64,000 bases of DNA from Sphaerisporangium album (GTDB lineage Bacteria > Actinomycetota > Actinomycetes > Streptosporangiales > Streptosporangiaceae): positions 1 to 64,000 of the forward strand of contig NZ_QOIL01000018.1 of the NCBI RefSeq assembly GCF_003323745.1. Direction: 5' to 3'. A program made the translations under genes and the position numbers. Under the pieces are notes generated by a model that ran no database searches, was not told the origin of the DNA, and saw only the letters and a program-made list of their open reading frames with translations. This document shows, piece by piece, positions 27,319 through 35,561 of this stretch (positions are counted from its first letter, which is position 1; each line of letters begins with the position of its first letter).

Positions 27319-28217
27319 GCGCGCCGGTCGCCCCCGCGCGGGAACAGGCCGCCCCGGAGGCGGCCCGGGTGCCCGCGGCGCCGGTGAGGTCCGGGCGGCT
27401 CGTGAGGCGCGCGGCGGTCTCCCTCGTCATCGGGCTGGTCATGCTGCCGCCGCTGTTCCCCCTGTACTGGATGCTCGTCTCCGCACTCAAGGGGCCGGAG
27501 GAACTGCAGAAGACCCCGCCCACCTGGTTCCCCGCCGACGTGACCTTCGGCGCCTTCTCCGAGGTGTTCTCGGTGGTCCCGTTCGGGCGCGCCTTCCTCA
27601 ACAGCGCGCTCATCGCCGGGGTGTCCACGCTGTCGGTGCTGGTCACCAGCGTCATGGCGGGCTACGTCTTCGCGAAGTACCACTTCCGCGGCAGAGATGT
27701 GATCTTCTGGGCGGTCGTGGCAACCATGTTCCTTCCCCCCATCGTCACCCTCGTCCCCCTGTACTGGCTCGTCTCCACGATGGGCCTCGCCGACTCCTAC
27801 GCCGGCGTCATGCTGCCCTGGCTGGCGAACGCCTTCGGCATCTTCCTCATGCGCCAGTTCATCGCCGACGTCCCCGACGAGCTCATCGACGCCGCGCGGG
27901 TCGACGGCGCGGGCGAGATGCGCATCCTGTGGGGGGTCGTCACCCCGCTGCTGCGCCCCGCGCTGGTCAGCCTGGCGGTGTTCGCGTTCGTCTTCCACTG
28001 GAACAACTTCCTGTGGCCGCTGTCGATCCTCCAGGACGACGGGAAGTTCCCCGTCGTGCTCGCCCTCGGCCAGTTGCTCTCGTACAGCACCAGCGTGCGG
28101 TACCAGAACGTGGTCATGGCGGGCGCCCTGATCGCCAGCGTGCCGACGATCCTCGTGTTCCTGCTCGCGCAGCGCGTCTTCGTGCAGAGCGTCTCGCGCA
28201 CGGGGGTCAAGGGATGA
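27315..28217 (+). CDS. Sugar ABC transporter permease (MalG/UgpE class)
   Basis: This 300-residue protein has six helices after an Ala/Pro-rich cytosolic tail. The EAA loop is 'ELIDAARVDGAGEMRILWGV' followed by 'VTPLLRPAL'. ATGA overlaps join it to the MalF-like gene and to the kinase. Only the two permeases and one lipoprotein are present, without a dedicated ATPase. Confidence 0.94.
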   Translation: MSAPVAPAREQAAPEAARVPAAPVRSGRLVRRAAVSLVIGLVMLPPLFPLYWMLVSALKGPEELQKTPPTWFPADVTFGAFSEVFSVVPFGRAFLNSALIAGVSTLSVLVTSVMAGYVFAKYHFRGRDVIFWAVVATMFLPPIVTLVPLYWLVSTMGLADSYAGVMLPWLANAFGIFLMRQFIADVPDELIDAARVDGAGEMRILWGVVTPLLRPALVSLAVFAFVFHWNNFLWPLSILQDDGKFPVVLALGQLLSYSTSVRYQNVVMAGALIASVPTILVFLLAQRVFVQSVSRTGVKG

Positions 28218-29053
28218 ACGGGACCAGCGGGACGTACGTGGGCGTCGACGTCGGCGGCACCTCGGTCCGGGGCCTCACCGAGACCGCGCGGGGCCGCGGC
28301 GAGCCGGTCGCGCTGCCGGTCGCGCGCGGGTACGAGGCGTTCCTCGCCCAGCTCGCGTCCCTGTGCCCGCCCACTCCGCGGGCCGTCGCCGTCGGGCTGC
28401 CGGGCACCTCGCTGCGCGGGACCCCGGTCTTCGTCCCCGCCCTGCCGTGGCTGGAGGGACGCCCGCTCGCGGCCGACCTCGCCGAGCGCGTCGGCGCGCC
28501 GGTCTCGCTGGCGCTGGACGGCCACCTCACCCTGCTGGCCGAGTCGGCCGAGGGCGCCGCGAAGGGGCTGCGCTCGGCCGTCCTGGTCGCCCTCGGCACC
28601 GGCGTCGGCGGGGCGCTGCTCGTCGACGGCCGCGTCTGGCGCGGCGCGCACGGCAGCGCGGGCTCGTGGGGCTGGCTCCCCGCACCCGTGCCCGCCGACC
28701 CCCGCCAGGGGCCGTTCGAGCGGGTGGCGGCGGGCTCGGCGCTGCGGGGAGGGCCGAGGCTCGTGGCCGCCGCCCGCTCCGGCGACCCGGCCGCGCTCGC
28801 CGGGCTCGACGACTACGCGGGCCGCCTCGCGCCGGGCGTCGCCGCCCTGGCCGCCGCGCTCGATCCCGAGGTCGTGCTGATCGGCGGCGGCATGGCCGAC
28901 GCGATGGACGTCCTCGGGCCGCTTCTGGACGCGCACGTCGCGCGCTGGACGTCCCCGGACGGCCGCCGCGTTCCGGTGCGCGCGACCGCCCTCGGGTCGC
29001 GCGCGGGAGTGGTGGGGGCCCTGCTGGCCGCCCGCCTCGGGGAGGAATGGTGA
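28214..29053 (+). CDS. ROK-like sugar kinase lacking the usual metal motif
   Basis: This is a 279-residue actin-fold protein. 'YVGVDVGGTSVRG' is the phosphate-1 motif, 'VAVGLPGT' the connect segment, 'VLVALGTGVGGALLVDG' the phosphate-2 motif and 'VVLIGGGMAD' the adenosine motif. ROK kinases normally have ExGH and CxCGxxGC around the substrate; here that place reads 'AHGSAGSWGWLPAP', with no Glu-His and no cysteines. It may be a divergent amino-sugar or hexose kinase or a non-catalytic sensor. ATGA coupling to the permease and overlap with the regulator tie it to the imported sugar. Confidence 0.8.
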   Translation: MNGTSGTYVGVDVGGTSVRGLTETARGRGEPVALPVARGYEAFLAQLASLCPPTPRAVAVGLPGTSLRGTPVFVPALPWLEGRPLAADLAERVGAPVSLALDGHLTLLAESAEGAAKGLRSAVLVALGTGVGGALLVDGRVWRGAHGSAGSWGWLPAPVPADPRQGPFERVAAGSALRGGPRLVAAARSGDPAALAGLDDYAGRLAPGVAALAAALDPEVVLIGGGMADAMDVLGPLLDAHVARWTSPDGRRVPVRATALGSRAGVVGALLAARLGEEW

Positions 29054-29793
29054 TCGTGCCCCCGCTCGACCCCACTTCGGGCGTCCCGCTCTACCTGCAG
29101 GTCGAGAGAAGCCTGCGCCTGCGCATCGACGCGGGCGAGTGGCGGCCGGGGGAGAAGCTGCCCACCGAGGGCGAGCTCGGCAAGGCCTACGGCGTCAGCC
29201 GCGTCACCGTCCGCCAGGCGCTGGCCCGGCTGGTCGACCGCGGCGCGCTGGTGCGCGAGCAGGGCCGCGGCACGTTCGTCCGCGACACCAGCCTGACCGC
29301 CGGAGCCCGGGGCGTCACCTCGTTCAGCGCCGAACTCCAGGTCCTCGGCCACACCTCCGGCGCCCGGGTGCTGGAGCAGGTGGTCGTCACCGCGGCCGAG
29401 GCCGACCTGCCGCCCGAGATGGGGCTCGCGCCGCGGGACCCGCTGCTGCGCCTGCGCAGGCTCAGGACCGACGGCTCACGGCCGGTCGGCGTGCAGACGG
29501 CGCTGCTGCCCATCACGCGCTTCCCCGGCCTCGCCGACCTGGACTTCGCCGACCGGTCGCTCTACGAGACGCTCAGGAGCGTCTTCGGCGTCGTCCCCCG
29601 CGAGGCGGTCGAGACCTTCACCGTCGGCGGAGTGCTGGACGAGGACGCCCCCACCCTCGGCGTCGCCCCCGGCGCCCACGCCTTCTACGTCGAACGGCTG
29701 ACCTTCGACGCCGCGGGGCCCTTCGAATACGTGCGCAGCGTCATGCGCGGTGACCGATACCGCGTGCGGCTGGCGCTGCGCGACACCCACTGA
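29047..29793 (+). CDS. GntR-family regulator with UTRA effector domain
   Basis: The product is about 248 residues from ATG 29047; GTG codons at 29050 and 29056 are alternatives. The N-terminal wHTH reads 'LYLQVERSLRLRIDAGEW', 'KLPTEGELGKAYGVSRVTVR' and 'QALARLVDRGALVREQGRGT'. The UTRA domain has 'LRRLRTDGSRPVGVQTALLP' and ends 'FEYVRSVMRGDRYRVRLALR'. HutC/DasR-like members usually respond to sugar phosphates. It overlaps the kinase by seven bases and precedes the SIS gene, so it most likely represses this operon until the phosphorylated sugar appears. Confidence 0.92.
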   Translation: MVIVPPLDPTSGVPLYLQVERSLRLRIDAGEWRPGEKLPTEGELGKAYGVSRVTVRQALARLVDRGALVREQGRGTFVRDTSLTAGARGVTSFSAELQVLGHTSGARVLEQVVVTAAEADLPPEMGLAPRDPLLRLRRLRTDGSRPVGVQTALLPITRFPGLADLDFADRSLYETLRSVFGVVPREAVETFTVGGVLDEDAPTLGVAPGAHAFYVERLTFDAAGPFEYVRSVMRGDRYRVRLALRDTH

Positions 29794-29818
29794 TGGAACC
29801 GATGGAGAGGAACACACC

Positions 29819-30577
29819 GTGACGTACACCCGTACGCTCATCGATATGCTCGACCGCCTGGACACGTCCCAGGGCGAGGCGCTGAACACCGTGGCCGAGC
29901 GGTGCGCCGACGCCGTGCAGAACGGCGGCCTGATCCACCTGTACGGCAGCGGGCACTCGGTGATCCCCACCATGGACGCCTTCCCCCGGTACGGCAGCTT
30001 CGCCGGGCTGCACCCGCTGACCGACCCCCGGCTGATGTGGCACAACGTGCTCGGCCCCGGCGGGGTGCGCGAGCTGCTCTGGCTGGAGCGCACCGAGGGC
30101 TACGTCCAGCAGTACCTGGACCACGAGCCGCTCTCGGCCGGAGACGTCCTGATCGTCTACTCCCACGGCGGACGCAACGCCGCCCCCGTCGAGGCCGCGA
30201 TGTACGGCGCCAAGCGCGGGCTGTTCACCGTCGCGGTCACCTCGCTGGCCAACCTCGACCGGCCGGCCGAGCACTCCAGCGGACGGCGCATCGCCGAGGT
30301 CTGCGACGTCACCGTGGACACCGGGGTGCCGATCCAGGACGCCATCGTGGACGTCGAGGGCTGGGACCGCCCGGTCGGCGGGTCCTCCACCGTCGTGGCC
30401 TGCGTGGTCAGCCACGAGATCGTGACCCGCACCGCGGCCGTGCTGGCCGGGCGCGGGGTCGTGGTGCCCACGTTCGTCTCGCCCACGGTGCCGGGCGCCT
30501 CGGTGGAGTCCAACGACGAGGTGTTCGAGGAGCACCGCCGCCGGCTGCACGCGGCCAAGGGACGCGGGATCTCCTGA
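29819..30577 (+). CDS. SIS-domain phosphosugar-binding protein (UPF0309-like)
   Basis: The product has 252 residues from GTG 29819 with GGAGAGGAA upstream. SIS motifs include 'GLIHLYGSGHSVIPTMDAF' and 'DVLIVYSHGGRNAAPVEAAM'. It resembles the UPF0309 proteins found beside GntR/ROK/ABC sets for amino sugars. The SIS fold binds phosphosugars; isomerase, deaminase or etherase activity cannot be separated here. It completes an uptake-phosphorylation-conversion operon with local GntR control. The pathway substrate is unknown; N-acetylated or amino sugars are a reasonable guess. Confidence 0.85.
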   Translation: MTYTRTLIDMLDRLDTSQGEALNTVAERCADAVQNGGLIHLYGSGHSVIPTMDAFPRYGSFAGLHPLTDPRLMWHNVLGPGGVRELLWLERTEGYVQQYLDHEPLSAGDVLIVYSHGGRNAAPVEAAMYGAKRGLFTVAVTSLANLDRPAEHSSGRRIAEVCDVTVDTGVPIQDAIVDVEGWDRPVGGSSTVVACVVSHEIVTRTAAVLAGRGVVVPTFVSPTVPGASVESNDEVFEEHRRRLHAAKGRGIS

Positions 30578-30597
30578 CCCGGGCGCGGCCCCGGCGG

Positions 30598-32349
30598 TCA
30601 CGCGGGCGGCCGGTCCTCGTCCTCGTGGTCGGGGTCGTAGCTGGTCGGCTCGGCGGGCAGGGTGTAGCGCTCGTCGATGAGGTCGACGATCCTGCGCCTG
30701 CCGCCCGCGGGGTCGCCGGGGTCGTGCGCCTCCTCGACCTCCGCGACCCGCTCGGCCAGGTCGTCGTCGCCCAGCGCGCCGCCGATCCAGCGCGAGTAGT
30801 CGCCCTGGCGCAGGTGGTGCAGCCAGGTCTCGTCGTCCACGCCCTCGGCCAGCTCGACGAAGGTGTGCAGGTTGCGGGCCCGCAGCTTCAGCCGCCCCTC
30901 GGGGCCGGTGAAGTAGAAGCTGTCGTCCTTGGACATCGTGCCCGCGGCGTACTTGCGCCGATGCCGGCTCCGCTCGGTGCGGGCGGGCACCAGCGTGAGC
31001 GATTCCGCCCGCGCGGAGCCGGTCCTCCACAGCGCGATGTCGCCCTTCCCGGACGCCGGCGGCGCGGGCGGCTCGTCCCCGCGGGCCCGCGCGAACGCCG
31101 CCAGCGTCCCGGCGGGGTTCTCGCCCACCGCGATCACCGAATCGGCCAGGCGCAGCGCCGCCGGGCTCATCGCCTCGGGGTGCACGGTCACCATGAGCAG
31201 CGAGCCGACGTCCTCGGCCTCCTTCACCGCGATCTCGGGAAGCTCGGCCGGCATCAGGTGGTGGGCCTCGTCCACCACCACCCAGTGGGGGTGCCCGAGC
31301 CGGGCGCGCAGGCTCGCCAGGCGCGGGAGCACCTCGGTGAAGAACCCCGGCCGGTCGCGCAGCGGCATGCCGATCAGGTTGACCACGACGTTGTGCCCCG
31401 GCGACTCCAGGACCCCCAGCACCTCCTCCACGCCGGGGGCGCCGTCGGGGCCGCCCAGCACGGTCATCTCCGGGAACTCGCTGTAGTCGCCCTCGGGGTC
31501 GATCACGACGCACTGGTAGCCGTCGTCGACGAGCCGCTCCAGCAGCGCCGTGGTCGCGGTCGACTTGCCGCTGCCCGACGGCCCGGCCACGACCAGGCCC
31601 TGCCCGTAGGGCGGCAGGCGCACCTCGGAGTCGTCCTCGCGGTGGCCCAGCAGGACGTGCCTGCGGGGAATCTCCCGCGCGTCCAGCTCGCCCGACAGCA
31701 TCATCTCGGCGAGTTCGGCCACGCCCGCGCCGTTCTCCCCGGCCAGGGCCAGGTCGCAGCCCTCCTTGAGCGCGGGCAGCGCGTTGGCGACGGCCGCGCC
31801 GCACTCGGCGGCCGTCAGGAAGGCGTGGTCGTTCTCCGCGTCGCCCACTGCGGCCACGTTGTGGGGGGAGAGGTTCAGCCGGTCCAGGGCGGCGGCCAGG
31901 CCGCTCGCCTTGTTCACGCCCGGCGGCAGCACCATGACGGCGCCCTTGTTGTAGATCACCTGGAGCTCCAGCCCCAGGTCGCGGATGGCCTCCAGCACGG
32001 GCACGTCGTGGGGCGTGCGGGTGGCCACGATCACGTCCCCGGTGCCGAGCGGGGACACCCCCCGCGCGCGCAGCCGCTCCAGGAACCCCTCCGGCGGCGA
32101 CGCGGCCAGGGCCTCGCGGGTGCGTTGCGCCGGGTCGTACAGCACGGCGCCGTTCTCGGCGACGATCAGGTCGAACAGGCGCGCGTGCGCGAAGACCTCC
32201 AGCAGGTCGTCGAGTTGCCGGCCGGTGACCAGCAGCAGCTTCACCCCCGCCCGCGACAGGCGTTCCAGCGTGGTGAGGGTCTGGTCGGCGATCCGCCCCT
32301 TGTGGACGAGCGTCTCGTCGAAGTCGCAGGCGAGCACGTGGTAGCGCAT
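30598..32349 (-). CDS. HAD-IIB phosphatase fused to a HerA-like P-loop ATPase
   Basis: The protein has 583 residues with no membrane segment. Domain 1 (1-~225) is a Cof/SPP-type HAD hydrolase: 'ACDFDETLVHKG' nucleophile Asp, 'LLLVTGRQL', a Lys in 'GVNKASGL' and 'AAVGDAENDHAFLTAA' with the metal-binding Asp. Domain 2 (~250-420) has Walker A 'VAGPSGSGKSTAT', 'CVVIDPEGDYSEFP' and Walker B 'HWVVVDEAHHLMP', typical of DUF87/HerA/VirB4 ATPases. Domain 3 starts 'YFTGPEGRLKLRARN' and may bind ligand or partner. An acidic tail follows. No nuclease partner is adjacent. Substrate is unknown. Confidence 0.85.
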   Translation of the reverse strand: MRYHVLACDFDETLVHKGRIADQTLTTLERLSRAGVKLLLVTGRQLDDLLEVFAHARLFDLIVAENGAVLYDPAQRTREALAASPPEGFLERLRARGVSPLGTGDVIVATRTPHDVPVLEAIRDLGLELQVIYNKGAVMVLPPGVNKASGLAAALDRLNLSPHNVAAVGDAENDHAFLTAAECGAAVANALPALKEGCDLALAGENGAGVAELAEMMLSGELDAREIPRRHVLLGHREDDSEVRLPPYGQGLVVAGPSGSGKSTATTALLERLVDDGYQCVVIDPEGDYSEFPEMTVLGGPDGAPGVEEVLGVLESPGHNVVVNLIGMPLRDRPGFFTEVLPRLASLRARLGHPHWVVVDEAHHLMPAELPEIAVKEAEDVGSLLMVTVHPEAMSPAALRLADSVIAVGENPAGTLAAFARARGDEPPAPPASGKGDIALWRTGSARAESLTLVPARTERSRHRRKYAAGTMSKDDSFYFTGPEGRLKLRARNLHTFVELAEGVDDETWLHHLRQGDYSRWIGGALGDDDLAERVAEVEEAHDPGDPAGGRRRIVDLIDERYTLPAEPTSYDPDHEDEDRPPA

Positions 32350-32442
32350 GCCGTGCCCCCTACCCCTGGGGGCGGGGTCACGCTCCTGAACGCCGGGCGA
32401 ACATCGGGCGAACCGCGGGCGCCGGCGGCCCGCGCCCGGGCG

Positions 32443-33009
32443 TCAGGCGGTGCGGCGGAGAGGTTCGATGAGCTCCAGGGCGACCTCGACGGCCGCCTTC
32501 TTACGCTCGTCCTCGCTGACCTCGTCCTCCTTGAGCAGGAACCAGGCCGCGTGAAGCGTGAAGATGGCCATCGAGCTTCTGAGGCGCTGCGCCGTCGAGT
32601 CGTGCTCCTCCCACAGGATGCCGACCAGGCTGGTCATGAGGCTGCGCATCTTCTCCAGTTTCGGATGATCGCGCAGCGCGGTCTGGTTGCGCTCCATGAA
32701 CCTCATGAACGCGTGGTGGTTGGCGTTGTAGAGGGACTCGGCGTACCGCAGGACGAACTCGCGCCGGGTCTCGACGGTGCGCGGCTGGTCCTGCGCCCAC
32801 TTGATCAGGCGCTCCATCTCGGCCTGCCGGTCCTCGCCGAGGCTGGCCACGATGTCGTCCTTGGTCCTGAAGTGGTAGTACAGCGCCGCCTTCGTCACGC
32901 CGAGTTCTTCGGCGATCTCCCTCAGTGAGGTCGCCTCATAGCCCTGCTCGGTGAAGAGCTTCAGGGCGATCTCCTGGATGCGAGTCCTTGTGTCGGTATG
33001 TTCCCTCAT
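32443..33009 (-). CDS. TetR-family repressor
   Basis: This is a 188-residue protein. The HTH at ~10-55 reads 'IQEIALKLFTEQGYEATSLR', 'EIAEELGVTKAALYYHFRTK', an almost consensus TetR signature. The C-terminal ligand domain is helical ('FMRFMERNQTALRDHPKLEK'). It diverges from a DHA2 efflux pump, with operator-like repeats between them, so it most likely represses both itself and the pump until an exported compound binds. Confidence 0.93.
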   Translation of the reverse strand: MREHTDTRTRIQEIALKLFTEQGYEATSLREIAEELGVTKAALYYHFRTKDDIVASLGEDRQAEMERLIKWAQDQPRTVETRREFVLRYAESLYNANHHAFMRFMERNQTALRDHPKLEKMRSLMTSLVGILWEEHDSTAQRLRSSMAIFTLHAAWFLLKEDEVSEDERKKAAVEVALELIEPLRRTA

Positions 33010-33043
33010 GTCTGTTTCGGACCGCTCCTGTCCCCATTTATTA

Positions 33044-33110
33044 ACTTGACGGCCGACAAGTAAGTTATCTACCTTTGGCAGTATAGTCACTAGCCGGTCG
33101 GCAAGTAAGC
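33044..33110. promoter_or_regulatory. TetR-type operator repeats between repressor and efflux pump
   Basis: ACTTG-N8-CAAGT (33044-33061) is a perfect inverted repeat. CGGCCGACAAGTAAGT (33050-33065) recurs as CGGTCGGCAAGTAAGC at 33095-33110, matching at 13 of 16 positions and 45 bases (four turns) away. TATAGT at 33082-33087 could be the pump's -10 box, between the two copies. The pattern fits two repressor dimers covering the divergent promoters. Confidence 0.6.
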
Positions 33111-33148
33111 AACCGACTACCAGGTAACTACCAAGGGGGCTCAAAGGA

Positions 33149-34765
33149 ATGACGGAGACCGAGGCCGAGATAGTTCCCGGCCGTCGGCGGGAGGTCATGG
33201 TCGTCCTGCCAGGCCTGATGCTCGCCATCATGCTGGCCATGCTCGACAACATGATCGTCGGTACCGCGATGCCGCGCATCGTGGGCGAGCTCGGCGGCCT
33301 GGCCCATCTCTCCTGGGTGGTGACGGCGTACGTCCTCGGGACGACCGTCTCGACTCCGATCTGGGGAAAGATCGGTGACCTGTACGGACGCAAGACCATC
33401 TTCCTGGCGTCCATCGCCATATTCATGGTCGGCTCCGCCCTGTGCGGCATGGCCGGCTCGGACATCTTCGGCGGCACCTCGGGCGGCATGGGCGAGCTCA
33501 TCGCCTTCCGCGCCATCCAGGGACTCGGCGCCGGCGGCCTCATGGTCAACGCCATGGCCATCATCGGCGACCTGGTCCCGCCCCGCGAGCGCGGCCGCTA
33601 CCAGGGCATCATGGCCGCGATCATGGCGCTGGCGATGGTCGCGGGCCCGCTCGTCGGCGGCTTCATCACCGACAACCTGAACTGGCGCTGGGCCTTCTAC
33701 GTGAACCTGCCCATCGGCGCCATCGCGTTCGTCTGGCTGCTCCTGCGCCTGCACCTGCCGAAGTACCGCACCGAGCACCGCATCGACTGGCTGGGCGCCG
33801 CCCTTCTGGGCGTGGGCATCACCGCCCTGGTCCTCATCACCACCTGGGGCGGCACGGAGTACGCCTGGGGCTCCTGGCAGATCCTCGGCCTCGTGGCCGT
33901 GGCCGTCGTGAGCCTCGCCGTCTTCATCCCGGTCCAGCGCCGGGTCGCCGAGCCGATCATGCCCCTGCACGTCTTCCGCGACCGGAACTTCACCCTCGTC
34001 TCGCTGGTGGGCTTCCTTCTCGGCTTCGCCATGTTCGGCGCCATCAACTTCCTGCCGCTGTTCCAGCAGACCGTCCAGGGGGAATCGGCGACCAACTCCG
34101 GCCTTCTGCTGCTGCCGATGATGGCCGGCATGATGGCGATCTCGCTGATCGCCGGGCAGGCCATCACCAAGACGGGCAAGTACAAGGCGTGGCCGTTCTT
34201 CGGCGGCGTGGTCATGGTGGTCGGCATGTGGCTGCTGTCGCTCCAGGACGTCAACACCACCACCTGGCAGACCGGCCTGTTCATCGCCGTGCTCGGCCTC
34301 GGCATGGGCGGCCTGATGCAGACCACGATGCTCATCGCGCAGAACAGCGTCGAGCAGAAGGACCTCGGCGTGGCCAGCAGCGCGTCCACCTTCTTCCGCT
34401 CCATCGGCGGCTCGTTCGGCGTCTCGCTCTTCGGGGCCATCTTCAACCACCAGCTCACCGCCAACCTGACCGACAGGCTCGGACCTCAGGCGGCCGCGAT
34501 GGCCCAGGGCGGCAGCGGCCGTCTCGACCCGACCGCGCTGGCCGGGCTGCCCGCGCAGGTCCGCGACGGCTTCCTGTCCTCGCTGGCCGACTCCATCTCC
34601 AGCGTGTTCTTCTGGGCCATCTTCATCTCGGTGCTGGTGCCGGTGTTCGCGGCCTTCATCAAGGAGGTCCCGCTGCGCTCCGGCCCCGCCGCCCCGGGTT
34701 CCGCGCCGAAGGACGGCACGGGCGACGACGCCAAGGACGCGATGCCGGTCGCGGCCTTCGACTGA
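33149..34765 (+). CDS. DHA2-family MFS drug exporter (14 TM)
   Basis: The 538-residue integral membrane protein has about 14 helices. Early sequence 'LAIMLAMLDNMIVGTAMPRI' carries the DHA2 motif D1-type 'LD...V..A.P.I'; 'GKIGDLYGRKTIF' is the MFS loop 2-3 motif A and 'GLGAGGLMVNAMAIIGDLVP' motif C-like. It exports amphiphilic drugs or a natural product by proton antiport. The gene is controlled by the divergent TetR. The C-terminal tail after residue ~510 is cytosolic, Pro/Asp-rich. Confidence 0.94.
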   Translation: MTETEAEIVPGRRREVMVVLPGLMLAIMLAMLDNMIVGTAMPRIVGELGGLAHLSWVVTAYVLGTTVSTPIWGKIGDLYGRKTIFLASIAIFMVGSALCGMAGSDIFGGTSGGMGELIAFRAIQGLGAGGLMVNAMAIIGDLVPPRERGRYQGIMAAIMALAMVAGPLVGGFITDNLNWRWAFYVNLPIGAIAFVWLLLRLHLPKYRTEHRIDWLGAALLGVGITALVLITTWGGTEYAWGSWQILGLVAVAVVSLAVFIPVQRRVAEPIMPLHVFRDRNFTLVSLVGFLLGFAMFGAINFLPLFQQTVQGESATNSGLLLLPMMAGMMAISLIAGQAITKTGKYKAWPFFGGVVMVVGMWLLSLQDVNTTTWQTGLFIAVLGLGMGGLMQTTMLIAQNSVEQKDLGVASSASTFFRSIGGSFGVSLFGAIFNHQLTANLTDRLGPQAAAMAQGGSGRLDPTALAGLPAQVRDGFLSSLADSISSVFFWAIFISVLVPVFAAFIKEVPLRSGPAAPGSAPKDGTGDDAKDAMPVAAFD

Positions 34766-34802
34766 GACGCCGCGCCCCTCTCACGTCCCATCCGCTTCAT
34801 CG

Positions 34803-34840
34803 CTACGGCCGTGGCCACCTCCCCGTGGTCACGGCCGTAG
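34803..34840 (+). terminator. Hairpin after the DHA2 exporter
   Basis: CTACGGCCGTGGCCAC (34803-34818), a 6-base loop, then GTGGTCACGGCCGTAG (34825-34840): a 16-bp stem with one G-T pair, 38 bases after the stop codon and without a T tract. Confidence 0.7.
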
Positions 34841-35000
34841 CCGTTCCGGCCGTAGGCGGACACGGCAGGCATCTGATCGCTCGTTCCCCGCAGGCGCCCG
34901 GCAAGTGCCCTGCAAGCGACCCCTTCTAGCGTCGGGCGCGCCCCCCTTGCGAGAACCCCGGCGGGAACCACGGAGACCCGCCAGAACGAGGAGTCCCGAC

Positions 35001-35413
35001 GTGTCCACCGCAGCCCTGATGGTGCTCATCTTCGGCGTGATCGCCCTGGTCCTCGGAGGTGTCGGCCTCGGTCTGCTGTTGTCGGCCCGCGACTTCCGCC
35101 GCATCGCGCTTCGCGTCCCCGGGGAGGTCGTGCGGCTGCGCGAGAGGCGCGACGACGAGGGATCCGTCTACTACCCGACCACCGGTTCATGACGCTGAAC
35201 GGGCAGTACGTCGAGGCCGAGACCGGCGTCGGGAGCAGCCCGCCCTCGGCCCGCGTCGGCGACCGGGTGACCGTGCTGTACGACCCGGCCGGGCCGGACC
35301 GCATCCGTCTGGAGGGCTTCTGGGCCGGCGGCAACGGCGTCGGCGTTCTGTTCGCGTTCCTGGGCCTCGTGTTCCTGGTGGCCGCGGCGGCCATAGCGGC
35401 GTTCAGCCCCTGA
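35001..35413 (+). pseudogene. DUF3592-like membrane protein split by a one-base frameshift
   Basis: GTG 35001 (with GAGGAG before it) opens a frame with one TM helix ('LMVLIFGVIALVLGGVGLGL') and 'PGEVVRLRERRDDEGSVYYP', then stops at 35192. A second frame, from ATG 35189, continues the family sequence 'TLNGQYVEAETGVGSSPP', 'VGDRVTVLYDPAGPDRIRLE' and a second TM helix. Adding one C near 35181 would join them as ...YYPT-H-R-F-M-T.... The gene is broken, or the base is a sequencing error. An ATGA overlap at 35189-35192 could still allow re-initiation and a two-chain product. Confidence 0.75.
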
Positions 35414-35521
35414 CCCGCCGGGCGCCTCGGGCGCCCCGAGCCGCCGAGCCGGAGGCGCGGCACAGGCGCGGCACCGCGGGGTTGCCTGCCGGACTTCTCG
35501 GAAGTCCCGGGCGAAGATATG

Positions 35522-35544
35522 GTTAGTTAGCGTAAGCAACTAAC
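35522..35544. promoter_or_regulatory. Inverted repeat GTTAGTT-N9-AACTAAC, probable MarR operator
   Basis: A perfect 7-9-7 palindrome ends 17 bases before the start of the second DHA2 pump. Its symmetry and its place between promoter and start fit the MarR repressor encoded immediately after the pump. Confidence 0.6.
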
Positions 35545-35561
35545 TTGCTGAAAGGGTGCCT

